NCBI RefSeq assembly: GCF_000334895.1
Contig: NZ_BAFM01000015.1
Coordinates: forward strand, 36,586-100,585
Direction of reading: 5' to 3'
From: Halococcus agarilyticus
GTDB taxonomy: Archaea > Halobacteriota > Halobacteria > Halobacteriales > Halococcaceae
Length of the DNA stretch: 64,000 bases
In this document: in pieces, positions 46,223 to 55,152 of the stretch
Numbering within the stretch: position 1 is the stretch's first letter
Layout of the letters: each line of letters opens with the position of its first letter
The notes under the pieces: generated by a model
What the model was told of the DNA's origin: nothing
What the model saw: only the letters and a program-made list of their open reading frames with translations
Databases searched by the model: none
Translations under genes and position numbers: made by a program

Positions 46223-46280
46223 CGGCGACGTCGACGGGGAGGGTTTTGCACGTCGACAGCAGCTCGTGGGCGATCGGGTG

Positions 46281-46913
46281 TCACTCGGTGGGATCGCCGA
46301 ACCGATCGGCGACAGCCACGAACTCCTCGCGCGTGTTGACGTTCGTGAGTGTCTCTGGATGGGCGCGTTCGCGCAGCTCCCGCCCCTCGATGACGACGGG
46401 ATCGAGGTCGGCAAGCGCCGCAGTGACCGATCGCTCGCCGCGCGACAGCGTCGCCGCGCAGGCGTCGGCCATCGCGTCGACGTGATAGACCGCCTGGAGC
46501 GGCTGGAGTCGGTCGTCGCCGAATCGGGGCAGCGCCGCATCGTGGCCGGCGGCTCGATCGAACAGATGCGAGACGAACGCTGGATCGACGAGCGGCATGT
46601 CGGCGGCGACGACGGCGACGTACTCGGTTTCGGGGTGTTCGCCCCTGACGGAATCGAGGCCAGCATGGATGCCGGCTGCCGGGCCGCGATCGGGCTCGGG
46701 GTCGGGAGCGTACTGGACGTCCATTCCCGCGAGCGTCGCTGCGATGGCATTCGTTCGATCGGCGCGGCAGTTGACGACGAGTCTATCGACGACGCTCGCG
46801 AGTCGATCGGCGACCCGACGGATCATCGGGACGCCCGCGAGATCGGCTGTGACCTTGTCCGCGCTCCCGAACCTGGTCGAGCGCCCGCCCGCGACGATGA
46901 CTCCGGTGCTCAT
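46281..46913 (-). CDS. mobA: Molybdenum cofactor guanylyltransferase
   Basis: A 210-residue nucleotidyltransferase that attaches GMP to molybdopterin, giving the bis-MGD cofactor of the formate dehydrogenase family. It shows the N-terminal loop VIVAGGRSTRFGSADKV (the family LAGGxSxRxGxDK pattern) and the acidic metal site in VVAADMPLVDP near residue 100. It is convergent with moaA. Confidence 0.9.
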   Translation of the reverse strand: MSTGVIVAGGRSTRFGSADKVTADLAGVPMIRRVADRLASVVDRLVVNCRADRTNAIAATLAGMDVQYAPDPEPDRGPAAGIHAGLDSVRGEHPETEYVAVVAADMPLVDPAFVSHLFDRAAGHDAALPRFGDDRLQPLQAVYHVDAMADACAATLSRGERSVTAALADLDPVVIEGRELRERAHPETLTNVNTREEFVAVADRFGDPTE

Positions 46914-47010
46914 CGGCGGCAGTTCGACACGAACACCAATGAACGTGTCTCGGGATATCGTAGCGGCGACCGAACGGTCCCGGCTCTACTTCCACTCCGC
47001 TTCGGGAGGA

Positions 47011-47016
47011 TATAAG
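47011..47016 (+). promoter_or_regulatory. TATA box of the histone-like gene
   Basis: TATAAG (in TATAAGTGCG) lies 32 bases before the ATG at 47043. The same TATAAGTGC occurs at 52792 upstream of another short gene. Confidence 0.6.
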
Positions 47017-47042
47017 TGCGAATCGCGAGGAGTGGCACACGC

Positions 47043-47210
47043 ATGACGGAATACATCGTGAAATCGGCAGTCAAGGACCGACTCGACGATCAAAACGTTG
47101 CGGCGGACTTCTACGACGCCCTCGACGAGGACGTCGCGGAACTCCTCGACGACGCCGCCCGACGCGCGGCGGACAACGATCGCAAGACCGTCCAGGCACG
47201 CGACCTGTAA
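47043..47210 (+). CDS. DUF1931 histone-like protein
   Basis: A 55-residue acidic protein with the DUF1931 signature: the VKSAVKDRLDDQNVAADFYDALDEDV and AARRAADNDRKTVQARDL segments form the helix-strand-helix of an archaeal histone-like fold. It ends in the conserved K-T-V-x-x-R-D-L motif. Its DNA-binding role in haloarchaea is not established. The ATG at 47043 agrees with the TATA box. Confidence 0.85.
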   Translation: MTEYIVKSAVKDRLDDQNVAADFYDALDEDVAELLDDAARRAADNDRKTVQARDL

Positions 47211-47368
47211 CGCCGCGAGACGGGAAGCAATCGGTGTACCGCTGGTGTACGATCCGTAGCGACCGGTAGTCGGATCGCGGTCCCTCGAACGGCCGGTCCG
47301 GCTGCAGGCACCGGAGTTCAACGTGGGGCAGCGCCACACACAAATACTCCCGCCGATTGTGTCCGGTG

Positions 47369-48937
47369 ATGGCAACGCGCAAGGGTGCGATCGGCGACGA
47401 CTCGATCATACGGGTCCCGGTCGGTGGCGAGCACGACGGCACTGACTGCCTGGCGGCGGCCGAGGACGCGGCCGAAACGGTCGACGTCGTCGCGGTCGGA
47501 TCGACCGGCGTGGACGCGCTCGCGCCGCTCGTTCTCGCGACCCACGACGGAGCGACGGCGTTCCTCTTCAACTGTACCGCCGAGCGAACGCGAGCAGCGC
47601 TCGAAGCGCTCGAAGGCGGCTCGCTCCCGGACGCGGCGGCGACCGTGGAGCACGATCCGGGGACCACGGACCTGCCGACACCACCAAAAACGAACGGATC
47701 GGCGGCGCTCGGGGTGGGATCGCGCCGCGTGCTCGCTGGCTGCGGCTGGCGAGCGCCGACGAGCGTCGCGGACTACCGTGCCGCGCGGGACGGCGACCTC
47801 GTCGTCGAGAGCGCCGCTCCCGACCCCGACGCGACGCGCGAGCGAATCGGGGACGCCGCGCTCCGCGGTCGGGGCCGGGGTGATGGGAGTACGGACGCTC
47901 CGATCTCGGCGGCATGGACGACCGCGAGCGAGACCGACGGCGAACCGGTCGTGGTCGTGAACGGAAACGAGGCCGACGACCACGCGCGCGCCGATCGACT
48001 CCTGCTCGAAAGCGCACCGCTCGCGGTGCTCGATTCGGCGCTCGCGACCGCCCACGCGATCGACGCGACCGACGTCGTGGTCTATGTCAACGACGCCGAG
48101 ACGCTCGCGAGGCGACGGGCCCAGGAGGCGGCGGACGCGCTCGCCGACGACCGTGATCTCGACGTTTCGATCGGGGTCGTCGCCGGGCCGGATGCATACA
48201 CCGCGGGCGAGATGACGATGGCGCTCGAAGCCCTGGAGGGCAACGACCGGCTCGAAGCGCGACGCCGGCCGCCAGGCCCCGCGCAGTACGGCCTCCACGG
48301 CCGGCCGACCGTGATCCACACCCCCCGCACCTTCGCCCAGATCGAGCAGGTTCTCGGCGACGAGAACCTCGGCGGCGTGCCGCGCGACCCTGGTACTCGG
48401 CTGTTCACCGTGGCCGGCGATGTCGACGCGCCCGCGACGATCGAACTCCCGACCGACGCGACGCTCGACGACGCCCGCGGCGCGGTCGCACTCGACGGCG
48501 GGTTCAAGACCGCCTGCGTCGGCGGGCGGTTCGGCGGCCTGGCCCGCGACCTCGACGTGCCGGCGAGCGCGCCGGGGCTTCGGGGCGCGCGCCTCGGGAC
48601 CAACGGCGTGATCGAGCTGTTCGGCGAGTCGACCTGTTCGGTGGCGCTCGCCGGCCGGCGCGCGAAGCTCGCGCGTGAAGAGAACTGCGGGCGATGCGTC
48701 CCCTGCCGCGAGGGGTCGAAACAGCTCGTCGACCTCCTGCGCGACGTGTACGACGGCGAGTATCAGGCGGGAATGCTCCGCGAGCTCGCCCGTACGATGC
48801 GCGAGACCAGCACCTGCGAGTTCGGCGAGGAGGCCTCGCGCCCGGTGACGACCGCGATGGAGGCGTTCGAGCCCGAGTTCCGCGCCCACGCCGACGGGCG
48901 CTGTCCCAGCGGCACCTGCGATGGACTCTCGACATGA
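47369..48937 (+). CDS. NuoF-like subunit with degenerate FMN/NADH site
   Basis: A 522-residue protein homologous to the 51-kDa NADH-binding subunit of complex I and NAD-linked formate dehydrogenases. The overall order is preserved: an N-terminal CGWRAPTSVADYRA-like segment, LLLESAPLAVLDSALATAHA, GPDAYTAGEMTMALEALEG, RPPGPAQYGLHGRPTVI, and a C-terminal [4Fe-4S] cluster segment NCGRCVPCREGSK (near 439-451) followed by TCEFGEEA. However, the FMN loop expected as GRGGAGFP is GRGRGDGST, the DEGEPG-like segment is NEADDH, and the CGEE motif is AGEM. NADH oxidoreduction is therefore doubtful. It opens an operon with two Fe-S/Mo subunits. Confidence 0.78.
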   Translation: MATRKGAIGDDSIIRVPVGGEHDGTDCLAAAEDAAETVDVVAVGSTGVDALAPLVLATHDGATAFLFNCTAERTRAALEALEGGSLPDAAATVEHDPGTTDLPTPPKTNGSAALGVGSRRVLAGCGWRAPTSVADYRAARDGDLVVESAAPDPDATRERIGDAALRGRGRGDGSTDAPISAAWTTASETDGEPVVVVNGNEADDHARADRLLLESAPLAVLDSALATAHAIDATDVVVYVNDAETLARRRAQEAADALADDRDLDVSIGVVAGPDAYTAGEMTMALEALEGNDRLEARRRPPGPAQYGLHGRPTVIHTPRTFAQIEQVLGDENLGGVPRDPGTRLFTVAGDVDAPATIELPTDATLDDARGAVALDGGFKTACVGGRFGGLARDLDVPASAPGLRGARLGTNGVIELFGESTCSVALAGRRAKLAREENCGRCVPCREGSKQLVDLLRDVYDGEYQAGMLRELARTMRETSTCEFGEEASRPVTTAMEAFEPEFRAHADGRCPSGTCDGLST

Positions 48938-49020
48938 CCACTGACCCACGGCGATCCGACCGACGCGGCCCGAACGGGAACGACACCACCACGGCGAACG
49001 AGGACCACGATGAGCACTGA
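48934..49020 (+). other. 28-codon coupled mini open frame between NuoF-like and Fe-S genes
   Basis: An ATG overlapping the NuoF-like stop (ATGA, 48934) opens 28 codons, very polar (MTTDPRRSDRRGPNGNDTTT then ANEDHDEH), ending at 49020, eleven bases inside the next gene (start 49010). It bridges the gap in the same way as the frame at 16018. It may be a small protein or only a coupling device. No homology is recognised. Confidence 0.35.
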
Positions 49021-49945
49021 TCCGATCTGGGAGAACTCCCGCGCGACCGACGCCGACGTACCGCTGACCGAGGACATCGCCCCTGGCACGGCGAACGATC
49101 CGCCCGCGGGGTCGACCGCGGGGGCGACGGTGACGATCGACGGCCAGGCGGTCGAGACCGAGGCGGGCGCGACGCTGCTCGATGCGTGCGAGACCGTCGA
49201 GACCGACGGCGAGGTGCTCGCGCTCTGCTCGTACGACGACGAGGAGCTGATCGGCCCGCGCAGCGAGTGTCGGACCTGCATGGTCGAAACCGAGGAGCAC
49301 GGCGTCGTGCCGTCGTGTAGTTTCCCCGCCGAGGAGGGTATGACGGTCGAGACGGGTGCCGCGGCGGCGAGCGAGGCGCGCGACGTCAACCTCGACCTCC
49401 TGCTCTCGAACCACAACCTGCTGTGTACCACCTGTGGTGCGAACGGGCGATGTGACCTCCAAGATGTCGCGATCCAGAACGACGTGGTGGAGCCGCGCTA
49501 CGGCGTGATGCACGACCGCAGCGAGCTCGAACCGATCGACGATTCCTCGCCGTTCATCCAGATCGACCGCAACAAGTGCATCCTGTGCAATCGGTGTGTC
49601 GAGGCCTGCAACGACGTTCAGGTCGAGGGCGTGCTCCGGATGGAGGGCTCGGGCGAGGACACCCGCATCGGGTTCCAGAACGGTGCGGACACGATGATGG
49701 AATCGACCTGTGTCTCGTGTGGCCACTGTGCGACGGTCTGTCCGACGGGGTCGCTCGTCGAGCAGGGGCTCGTGGACGCGACGACGCTCCCGGTACCGGG
49801 GTTCACCCACAAGAATTCCGCCGAGGAGATCGTCGGCGAGGACTACGAGGGCCAGCCGGGTCAGATGACGCCGATGAAACGCGAACACAGCACCGAGAAC
49901 GAGCCGCGGGCGAACGCGGAGTCCACGGTCGAGGGGGACGACTGA
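49010..49945 (+). CDS. NuoG/FdhA-N-type iron-sulfur subunit
   Basis: A 311-residue electron-transfer protein with, in order, a [2Fe-2S] ferredoxin-like domain (Cys in LALCSYDD, CRTCMVE and PSCSFP), a His/Cys [4Fe-4S] motif HNLLCTTCGANGRCD near residue 138, and a bacterial-type double [4Fe-4S] domain (CILCNRCVEAC and CVSCGHCATVC). All cluster ligands are present. The order matches the N-terminal part of NuoG or of NAD-linked formate dehydrogenase alpha. It probably links the Mo subunit to the NuoF-like subunit. Confidence 0.9.
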   Translation: MSTDPIWENSRATDADVPLTEDIAPGTANDPPAGSTAGATVTIDGQAVETEAGATLLDACETVETDGEVLALCSYDDEELIGPRSECRTCMVETEEHGVVPSCSFPAEEGMTVETGAAAASEARDVNLDLLLSNHNLLCTTCGANGRCDLQDVAIQNDVVEPRYGVMHDRSELEPIDDSSPFIQIDRNKCILCNRCVEACNDVQVEGVLRMEGSGEDTRIGFQNGADTMMESTCVSCGHCATVCPTGSLVEQGLVDATTLPVPGFTHKNSAEEIVGEDYEGQPGQMTPMKREHSTENEPRANAESTVEGDD

Positions 49946-49946
49946 G

Positions 49947-52298
49947 ATGAGCGACACACCCGACGCCGAGAAGGAGGGCGTCGCGGGATTCATGGCCCGC
50001 GCGAAGGAGCAAGCCGGCGACCGGACGAGAGAGACCGTGAACGAACGCATCGTGCGACCGTTCGAGCACGGCTTCTCGGATTTCGCCGGCAACGCGATGT
50101 CGGAGGGCCGGCTGTTCACGATCGCGGACGCGGTCGGCGACTATCAGAAGAACGATATCGACGTGACGGATACGACGTGTGAGTACTGTGCGGTCGGCTG
50201 TCGGTTCGACGTGCTCACGAAGGACGGCGAGTTCCTCGGCACGCAGCCGAACCCCGAGAACGCGCCGATCAACGGGATCTCGACCTGCGTGAAGGGGAAG
50301 TTCGCCCACGGCTACACCAACAGCGACGACCGACTCACCCAGCCGCTCGTGAAGGAGGGCGGCGAGTTCCGCGAGGCGTCGTGGGACGAGGCGCTCTCCC
50401 GGGTCGCCGAGGAGATGGGCGCGATCGTCGAAGAGCACAGTCCAGATGCGCTCGGCCTGGTGGCCTCGTCGAAGGCCACCAACGAAGACAATTATGTAAT
50501 GCAGCGGTTCGCCCGGGAGGTGATCGGGACGAACAACATCGACAACTGCAATCGCCTGTGTCACTCCTCGACGGTTTCGGGCCTCTCCAGCACCTTTGGA
50601 TTCGGGGCGGCCTCGGTCGGGATGGAGGCGCTCGAAGAGACCGACTGCTATCTCCTCACCGGCTCGAACACGACCGAGGCACACCCGGTGCTCGCCACAC
50701 GGATCAAACAGAACGTCAAGGACCAAGATGCTGACCTCCTCGTCTTCGACCCGCGCAAGACCCAGATCGCCGAACACGCGGACCAGTACTCGCGGATCAA
50801 CGCCGGCTACGACAACACCTGGCTCAACGGCCTCACGCGGTACATCATCGAAAACGATCTCCACGACGAGGCGTTCATCGCGGAGCGCACGACCGGGTTC
50901 GACGAGGTGCGAGAATCCGTCGAGAAGTTCACGCCCGAGTTCGTCGAGGAGAAGGCGGGCCTGCCCCCCGAAGAACTGAAGAGCGCGGCCGAGACGATCA
51001 CCAGCGCCGACTCGTGCGTGTTCGGCTGGACGCTCGGCCTGACCGAGCACGCCCACGGCACCGAGAACATCTACGCGATGGCGAACCTCGCGCTGGTGAC
51101 GGGCCACATCGGCGGCCCCAAGTCGGGTGTATCGCCGTTCCGCGGGCAGAACAACGTTCAAGGGGGTGGCGGCGACATGGGGCCGCTGCCCAACAACTTC
51201 CCCGGCTACCAGCCGGTGACCGACGACGACAACCGGGAGAAGTTCGCCGACGCCTACGACATGGACCCCGAGGAACTGCCCGATCAGGAAGGGTACCGGA
51301 TCACGGACATGTTTCTCGCCGCCACGAAGGGCGATATTCGGGGACTGTTCATCCAGGGCGAGAACAGTCTGATCTCCGAGCCGAACATCGCCCACGCGAA
51401 GGAGGCCGTCGAGGAACTCGACTTCCTGGCCGTGCAGGACATCTTCCTGACCGACACCGCCGAGCACGCCGACGTGGTGTTGCCGGCGACCGCCTCGCTG
51501 GAGTCGAACGGCACGTACACGTCTTCGACCCGCCACGTGCAGCTGGTGAAGCGCGCCGTCGATCCGATCGGCAACGCGAAACCCGACTGGAAGATCACCC
51601 AGGAGCTCGCCGCACGCTTCGGCTACGACTGGGGGTACTCCCATCCGAGCGACATCATGGACGAGATCAGTAGCGTCGTACCGATCTACGGGGGTGTCAC
51701 TCACGAACGCCTCGAAACCCTCGACGACGGCGAGGGGCTCCAGTGGCCCGTCTGGGATATGGACCATCCCGGGACGCCGTACACCTACGAGGAGCAGTTC
51801 CAGACCCCGGACGGCCTCGCGCACATGCATCCGGCGGACACGGTCGATCCCTCGGAGACGCCCGACGAGGAGTACCCGCTGGTGATGACCTCGGGCCGCG
51901 TCCTCTATCAGTATCACACCGGGACGATGACGTTCCGGGACGAGGGGATCATGTCGTACTCCGATAAGAGCTTCGTGGAGATCCACCCCGAGACCGCCGA
52001 GGAGTACGGAATCTCGAACGAGGACACCCTCGAGATCACCTCGCGTCACGGTGAGACCCGGGCGATGGCTCAGATCACGAACCGGCCGAGCCCCGGCGAG
52101 GTCTTCATGCCGATGCACTACCTCGACGGCGGGGCGAACAACCTCACGAAGGAGGAGCCGCTCGACGGGCCGGCGAGGACGCCCGAGTACAAGGTGACCG
52201 ACGTGCGGATCGGGGTGGCCGGCGCGGGTGCGTCGGCGTCCGCCGCGAGCGCGTCGAGCGTGGAGCGCGAGGACCGGGCCGCGAAGTCGGACGACTGA
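49947..52298 (+). CDS. fdhA: Formate dehydrogenase-like molybdopterin catalytic subunit
   Basis: A 783-residue bis-MGD molybdo-enzyme. A roughly 75-residue lysine/acid-rich N-terminal extension precedes the [4Fe-4S] motif CEYCAVGC...C (Cys78, 81, 85 and 114). The Mo ligand lies in NIDNCNRLCHSSTVSG (Cys205, His206), the place where E. coli FdhH has selenocysteine-His, so this is the cysteine-containing type. MGD-binding segments (SNTTEAHPV, GHIGGPKSGVSPFRGQNNVQG) are intact. The C-terminal MopB domain begins near 640. The start at 49947 follows the Fe-S gene stop by one base. Formate is the expected substrate. Confidence 0.9.
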   Translation: MSDTPDAEKEGVAGFMARAKEQAGDRTRETVNERIVRPFEHGFSDFAGNAMSEGRLFTIADAVGDYQKNDIDVTDTTCEYCAVGCRFDVLTKDGEFLGTQPNPENAPINGISTCVKGKFAHGYTNSDDRLTQPLVKEGGEFREASWDEALSRVAEEMGAIVEEHSPDALGLVASSKATNEDNYVMQRFAREVIGTNNIDNCNRLCHSSTVSGLSSTFGFGAASVGMEALEETDCYLLTGSNTTEAHPVLATRIKQNVKDQDADLLVFDPRKTQIAEHADQYSRINAGYDNTWLNGLTRYIIENDLHDEAFIAERTTGFDEVRESVEKFTPEFVEEKAGLPPEELKSAAETITSADSCVFGWTLGLTEHAHGTENIYAMANLALVTGHIGGPKSGVSPFRGQNNVQGGGGDMGPLPNNFPGYQPVTDDDNREKFADAYDMDPEELPDQEGYRITDMFLAATKGDIRGLFIQGENSLISEPNIAHAKEAVEELDFLAVQDIFLTDTAEHADVVLPATASLESNGTYTSSTRHVQLVKRAVDPIGNAKPDWKITQELAARFGYDWGYSHPSDIMDEISSVVPIYGGVTHERLETLDDGEGLQWPVWDMDHPGTPYTYEEQFQTPDGLAHMHPADTVDPSETPDEEYPLVMTSGRVLYQYHTGTMTFRDEGIMSYSDKSFVEIHPETAEEYGISNEDTLEITSRHGETRAMAQITNRPSPGEVFMPMHYLDGGANNLTKEEPLDGPARTPEYKVTDVRIGVAGAGASASAASASSVEREDRAAKSDD

Positions 52299-52370
52299 GT
52301 GTGGGGTGGGAGACGGACTGCCACACGGGCGACAACGGTTATGTCGTTTCGCCGCGAACGGAGGTCCATC

Positions 52371-52709
52371 ATGGGAGACGTCACCGAGGACGACATCGGC
52401 AAGCCCGTCTTCACCGCCGAGGAGCGACGGATCGGCACGCTTCAGGGGCTGAACGGTCCCACGCTGCACATCAGCCTCGCCGAGGACATCGACGACGAGC
52501 TCCTGAGCGACATGAAGATCTCCGAGACGACCGGCATCACCGACGACGACGGCGGCGTTCTCGCCGGGGCCGTCCGGGCGTCGGTCGCGGACGTCACCGA
52601 CGACGAGATCCACTTCTGGCCGTCCTACGCCAGCGAGGCCGCCCACGAGTCGGTCGACTACGAGGAGATCCCTCGCGAGGACAGCAACGTCGAGACCGAC
52701 GAGTCCTGA
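52371..52709 (+). CDS. PRC-barrel-like small protein
   Basis: A 112-residue acidic protein. The N-terminal half resembles a PRC-barrel (GKPVFTAEERRIGTLQGLNGPTLHISLAE), a fold involved in protein or RNA contacts; the rest is acidic and without known motif. GGTTATGTC at 52337 lies near the expected TATA position. It separates the two molybdo-enzymes but no link to them can be shown. Function is unknown. Confidence 0.65.
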   Translation: MGDVTEDDIGKPVFTAEERRIGTLQGLNGPTLHISLAEDIDDELLSDMKISETTGITDDDGGVLAGAVRASVADVTDDEIHFWPSYASEAAHESVDYEEIPREDSNVETDES

Positions 52710-52820
52710 GGGGCCATCGAGCGTCGTCCGCCGGCGGATCGACGCGGTCGTCGGCCGCAGATCCCCAACCGTCGGTGGCTTCGCCCGACAGTATAAGTGC
52801 ACACGCGGGAAACGTCGGGC

Positions 52821-53087
52821 ATGGAACGAACGGTCGCGCTCAAGCGGCTCGTCGGGCTCGATCCCACCCCGACGGGGATCGGCAGTCGCCAGCGAACCGT
52901 CCACGAGTGTACGTTCTGTGGGGCGGAGTTCGACACCGCGGCGACGACCTGTCCGGACTGTGACAGTCAGCTGTTCCGCGAACGGACGACCACTCTGCGG
53001 GCGAAGTTCAACCTCGCGTTCGTGATCGTCGTGACCGGGTTCGCGATCGCCTACAACGTCCTGACCGGGGAGTACCCGAAGGAGTGA
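52821..53087 (+). CDS. Zinc-ribbon protein with one membrane span
   Basis: An 88-residue protein with a zinc ribbon (Cys30, Cys33, Cys44, Cys47 in CTFCGAEF and CPDCDSQ) followed by a C-terminal hydrophobic helix (about 63-83) that would anchor it, ending EYPKE. Function is unknown. The TATAAGTGC box at 52792 lies 29 bases before the ATG. Confidence 0.75.
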   Translation: MERTVALKRLVGLDPTPTGIGSRQRTVHECTFCGAEFDTAATTCPDCDSQLFRERTTTLRAKFNLAFVIVVTGFAIAYNVLTGEYPKE

Positions 53088-53117
53088 TCGAGGGCCCGAA
53101 CCCTGGTCCCGTGAATC

Positions 53118-53148
53118 GTTCCACGAACGACTTCCGAGGACGTGGAAC
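53118..53148 (+). promoter_or_regulatory. 8-base inverted repeat before the second molybdo-enzyme
   Basis: GTTCCACG (53118-53125) and CGTGGAAC (53141-53148) are exact reverse complements with a 15-base spacer, 22-52 bases before the ATG at 53170. It may be an operator for that gene or a hairpin terminating the zinc-ribbon transcript. Confidence 0.5.
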
Positions 53149-53169
53149 CCGTCCGAACGTGATTTCGCA

Positions 53170-55152
53170 ATGAGCGACGCTCCGGAGTACGATCCCACGA
53201 CGACCACCTGCCCGCAGTGTGCGGTCGGGTGCAGTCTGCGGTACGACGAGATGACCGGCCGCGCGACCGGCATCGAGGGCGCGCGCGTCAACCGCGACGG
53301 TCGGCTCTGTCCGAAGGGGATCGCGGCGTTCGAGGGGCGCGACGAGGATCGGTTGACCACTCCCCTCGTGCGGCGCGACGGCGATCTCGAACCCGTCTCG
53401 TGGGAAGTGGCGCTCGATCGGGTCGTCGACGGAATCGAAGGCGTCCGCGAGCGCCACGGCCCGGAGGCGCTCGCCTTCCTCGGCGCGCCCCGGTGCACCA
53501 ACGAGGAGAACTACCTCCTCCAACGAATAGCGCGCTCGCTCGGCACCAACAACGTCGACAACCGCGCGCGGAGCTGTCACGACGCCACCGCGCACGCGAT
53601 GGAAGCGCGACTCGGATCGGGCGGAACGACCAACAGCCTCGACGATCTCCGGGAGGCGGATGCGTTCCTCGTCGCGGGCGCGAACCCCGCCGAACGCCAG
53701 CCGATCGCGTTCGACAGGAGTATGCGCTCGGCAGTCAACGACGGCGCAGCCCTGCTCCACCTCGATCCGCGGGCGAACCGGACGACGCGGCTCGCGACCC
53801 ACCACCTCGCCCCGCATCCGGGCCGCGACGCGCTCGCGGTGGCGCTGCTCGTCCGCGCGATCCTCGATGCGGGGCTCGAAGACGGGGCGTTCGTCGCCGA
53901 GCGCACGACGGGGTTCGAGGCGTTCGCCCGATCGATGGAGCGCTTCGACGTCGCGGCGGATGCCGAGCGGGCGGGACTCGATCCCGCGGCGGTGCGGGCG
54001 GCAGCCGAGACGTTCGGCGGGGCCGAGCGCGCCGCCGTCGTCACCGGGACCGGGATCGAGGACGACGAGGGCGCGACCCCGAACGCGCTGCTCGACCTTC
54101 TCTTGATTACTGGGAACCTCGGCAAGCGCGGTACCGGGATGAACCCCTTCCGCGGGCTCGTCAACGAGCAGGGCGCGAGCGACATGGGTGCACGCCCCGA
54201 CTGCCTGCCAGGCGAAGCTCACGTCTCGGACGCCGACGCCCGCATGCGCGTCGCCGCCGAGTGGGGCGTCGAGCCACCCGCCGAGCCGGGCACGGCGGAA
54301 CCCGCGCTCGTCAGATCGTTCGGGGAGGAAGTCCGAGGTGCGTTCGTGCTCGGGGAGAACCCCGCGGTGAACCGGCTCGACGACACGACCAGCGAGCGGC
54401 GGTTCGCCGATCTCGACTTCCTCGCAGTGCAGGACGTCGCCCCGAACGAGACGACCGCGTACGCCGACGTCGTGCTCCCGGCGAGCGCGTGGGCCGAAAA
54501 GTCTGGCACCGTCACGAACCTCGATCGCCAGGTCCAGGCGCTGCGGCCCGCGGCGTCGCCGCCGGGCACGGCGCGACACGATCTCGACGTGCTGTGTGAT
54601 CTCGGCGCTCGGCTGACCGACGCCGATTTCGAGTACGACGGACCGTCAGGAGTGTTCGCCGAGATGACGAGGGTGAACCCGCTCTACGCGGGAATGACGT
54701 TCGCCGGGGTCGTCGACGGCGGCGAGCGGTGGCCGCTTCCCGCGGGCGCGAGCGAGGGAACGCAGGTGCTCCACCGCGAGCGGTTCCGAACCGGGCGGCG
54801 GCGCGCATCGTTCGGATCGATGACGGCGATCGCCAGCGGGGCGGCTGCTGGAGAGGACGAGTCCGTGGGCGAGAAGCTCGTCCTCCTGACCGAGAGCCGG
54901 GTCGACGAGGGCCGGCCGACGGCCGACGATGCGACGATCCAGGTCAACCCGGCGGACGCCGCGCGGCTCGCCGTCGCGGACGGGGCGCGCGTCGCGGTCG
55001 AGAGCGAGCGCGGGACGGTGCGCCTGGTCGCGGACGTCACCGACGACGTGCGCGAGGGGACCGTGTTCGCCCACGCGAGCGTCGTCGATCCGCTCGTCGG
55101 CGGGGGGCGTACCCTGGTCCAGATGGAGAAATCACGGCGTCGTCGGGAGTAG
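53170..55152 (+). CDS. Second FDH/nitrate-reductase-like molybdo-enzyme
   Basis: A 660-residue bis-MGD oxidoreductase, a diverged paralogue of the 49947 protein without its N-terminal extension. The cluster motif is CPQCAVGC...C (Cys14, 17, 21, 47), and the Mo ligand region is NNVDNRARSCHDATAHAM (Cys136, His137). MGD-binding segments (GANPAERQP and GTGMNPFRGLVNEQGASDMGARPD) are present. It may be a formate dehydrogenase or an assimilatory nitrate-reductase-type enzyme. No partner Fe-S gene follows it, so the upstream electron-transfer subunits may serve both or it may act alone with ferredoxin. Confidence 0.85.
   Translation: MSDAPEYDPTTTTCPQCAVGCSLRYDEMTGRATGIEGARVNRDGRLCPKGIAAFEGRDEDRLTTPLVRRDGDLEPVSWEVALDRVVDGIEGVRERHGPEALAFLGAPRCTNEENYLLQRIARSLGTNNVDNRARSCHDATAHAMEARLGSGGTTNSLDDLREADAFLVAGANPAERQPIAFDRSMRSAVNDGAALLHLDPRANRTTRLATHHLAPHPGRDALAVALLVRAILDAGLEDGAFVAERTTGFEAFARSMERFDVAADAERAGLDPAAVRAAAETFGGAERAAVVTGTGIEDDEGATPNALLDLLLITGNLGKRGTGMNPFRGLVNEQGASDMGARPDCLPGEAHVSDADARMRVAAEWGVEPPAEPGTAEPALVRSFGEEVRGAFVLGENPAVNRLDDTTSERRFADLDFLAVQDVAPNETTAYADVVLPASAWAEKSGTVTNLDRQVQALRPAASPPGTARHDLDVLCDLGARLTDADFEYDGPSGVFAEMTRVNPLYAGMTFAGVVDGGERWPLPAGASEGTQVLHRERFRTGRRRASFGSMTAIASGAAAGEDESVGEKLVLLTESRVDEGRPTADDATIQVNPADAARLAVADGARVAVESERGTVRLVADVTDDVREGTVFAHASVVDPLVGGGRTLVQMEKSRRRRE

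Noticed and set aside
47318..50119. A 2.8-kb open frame on the minus strand
   Set aside because: It runs opposite the NuoF-like and Fe-S subunit genes, which carry clear cysteine-cluster motifs. The antisense product is Arg/Val-rich without motifs.
50540..50580. Possible selenocysteine site in the formate dehydrogenase
   Set aside because: The Mo-ligand position is an ordinary TGT cysteine codon, no in-frame TGA is present, and no SECIS-like element was noticed.
49803..53501. A 3.7-kb open frame on the minus strand
   Set aside because: It lies antisense to the formate dehydrogenase subunit, PRC-barrel and zinc-ribbon genes. Its translation has no domain signature. Long antisense frames are common in GC-rich DNA.
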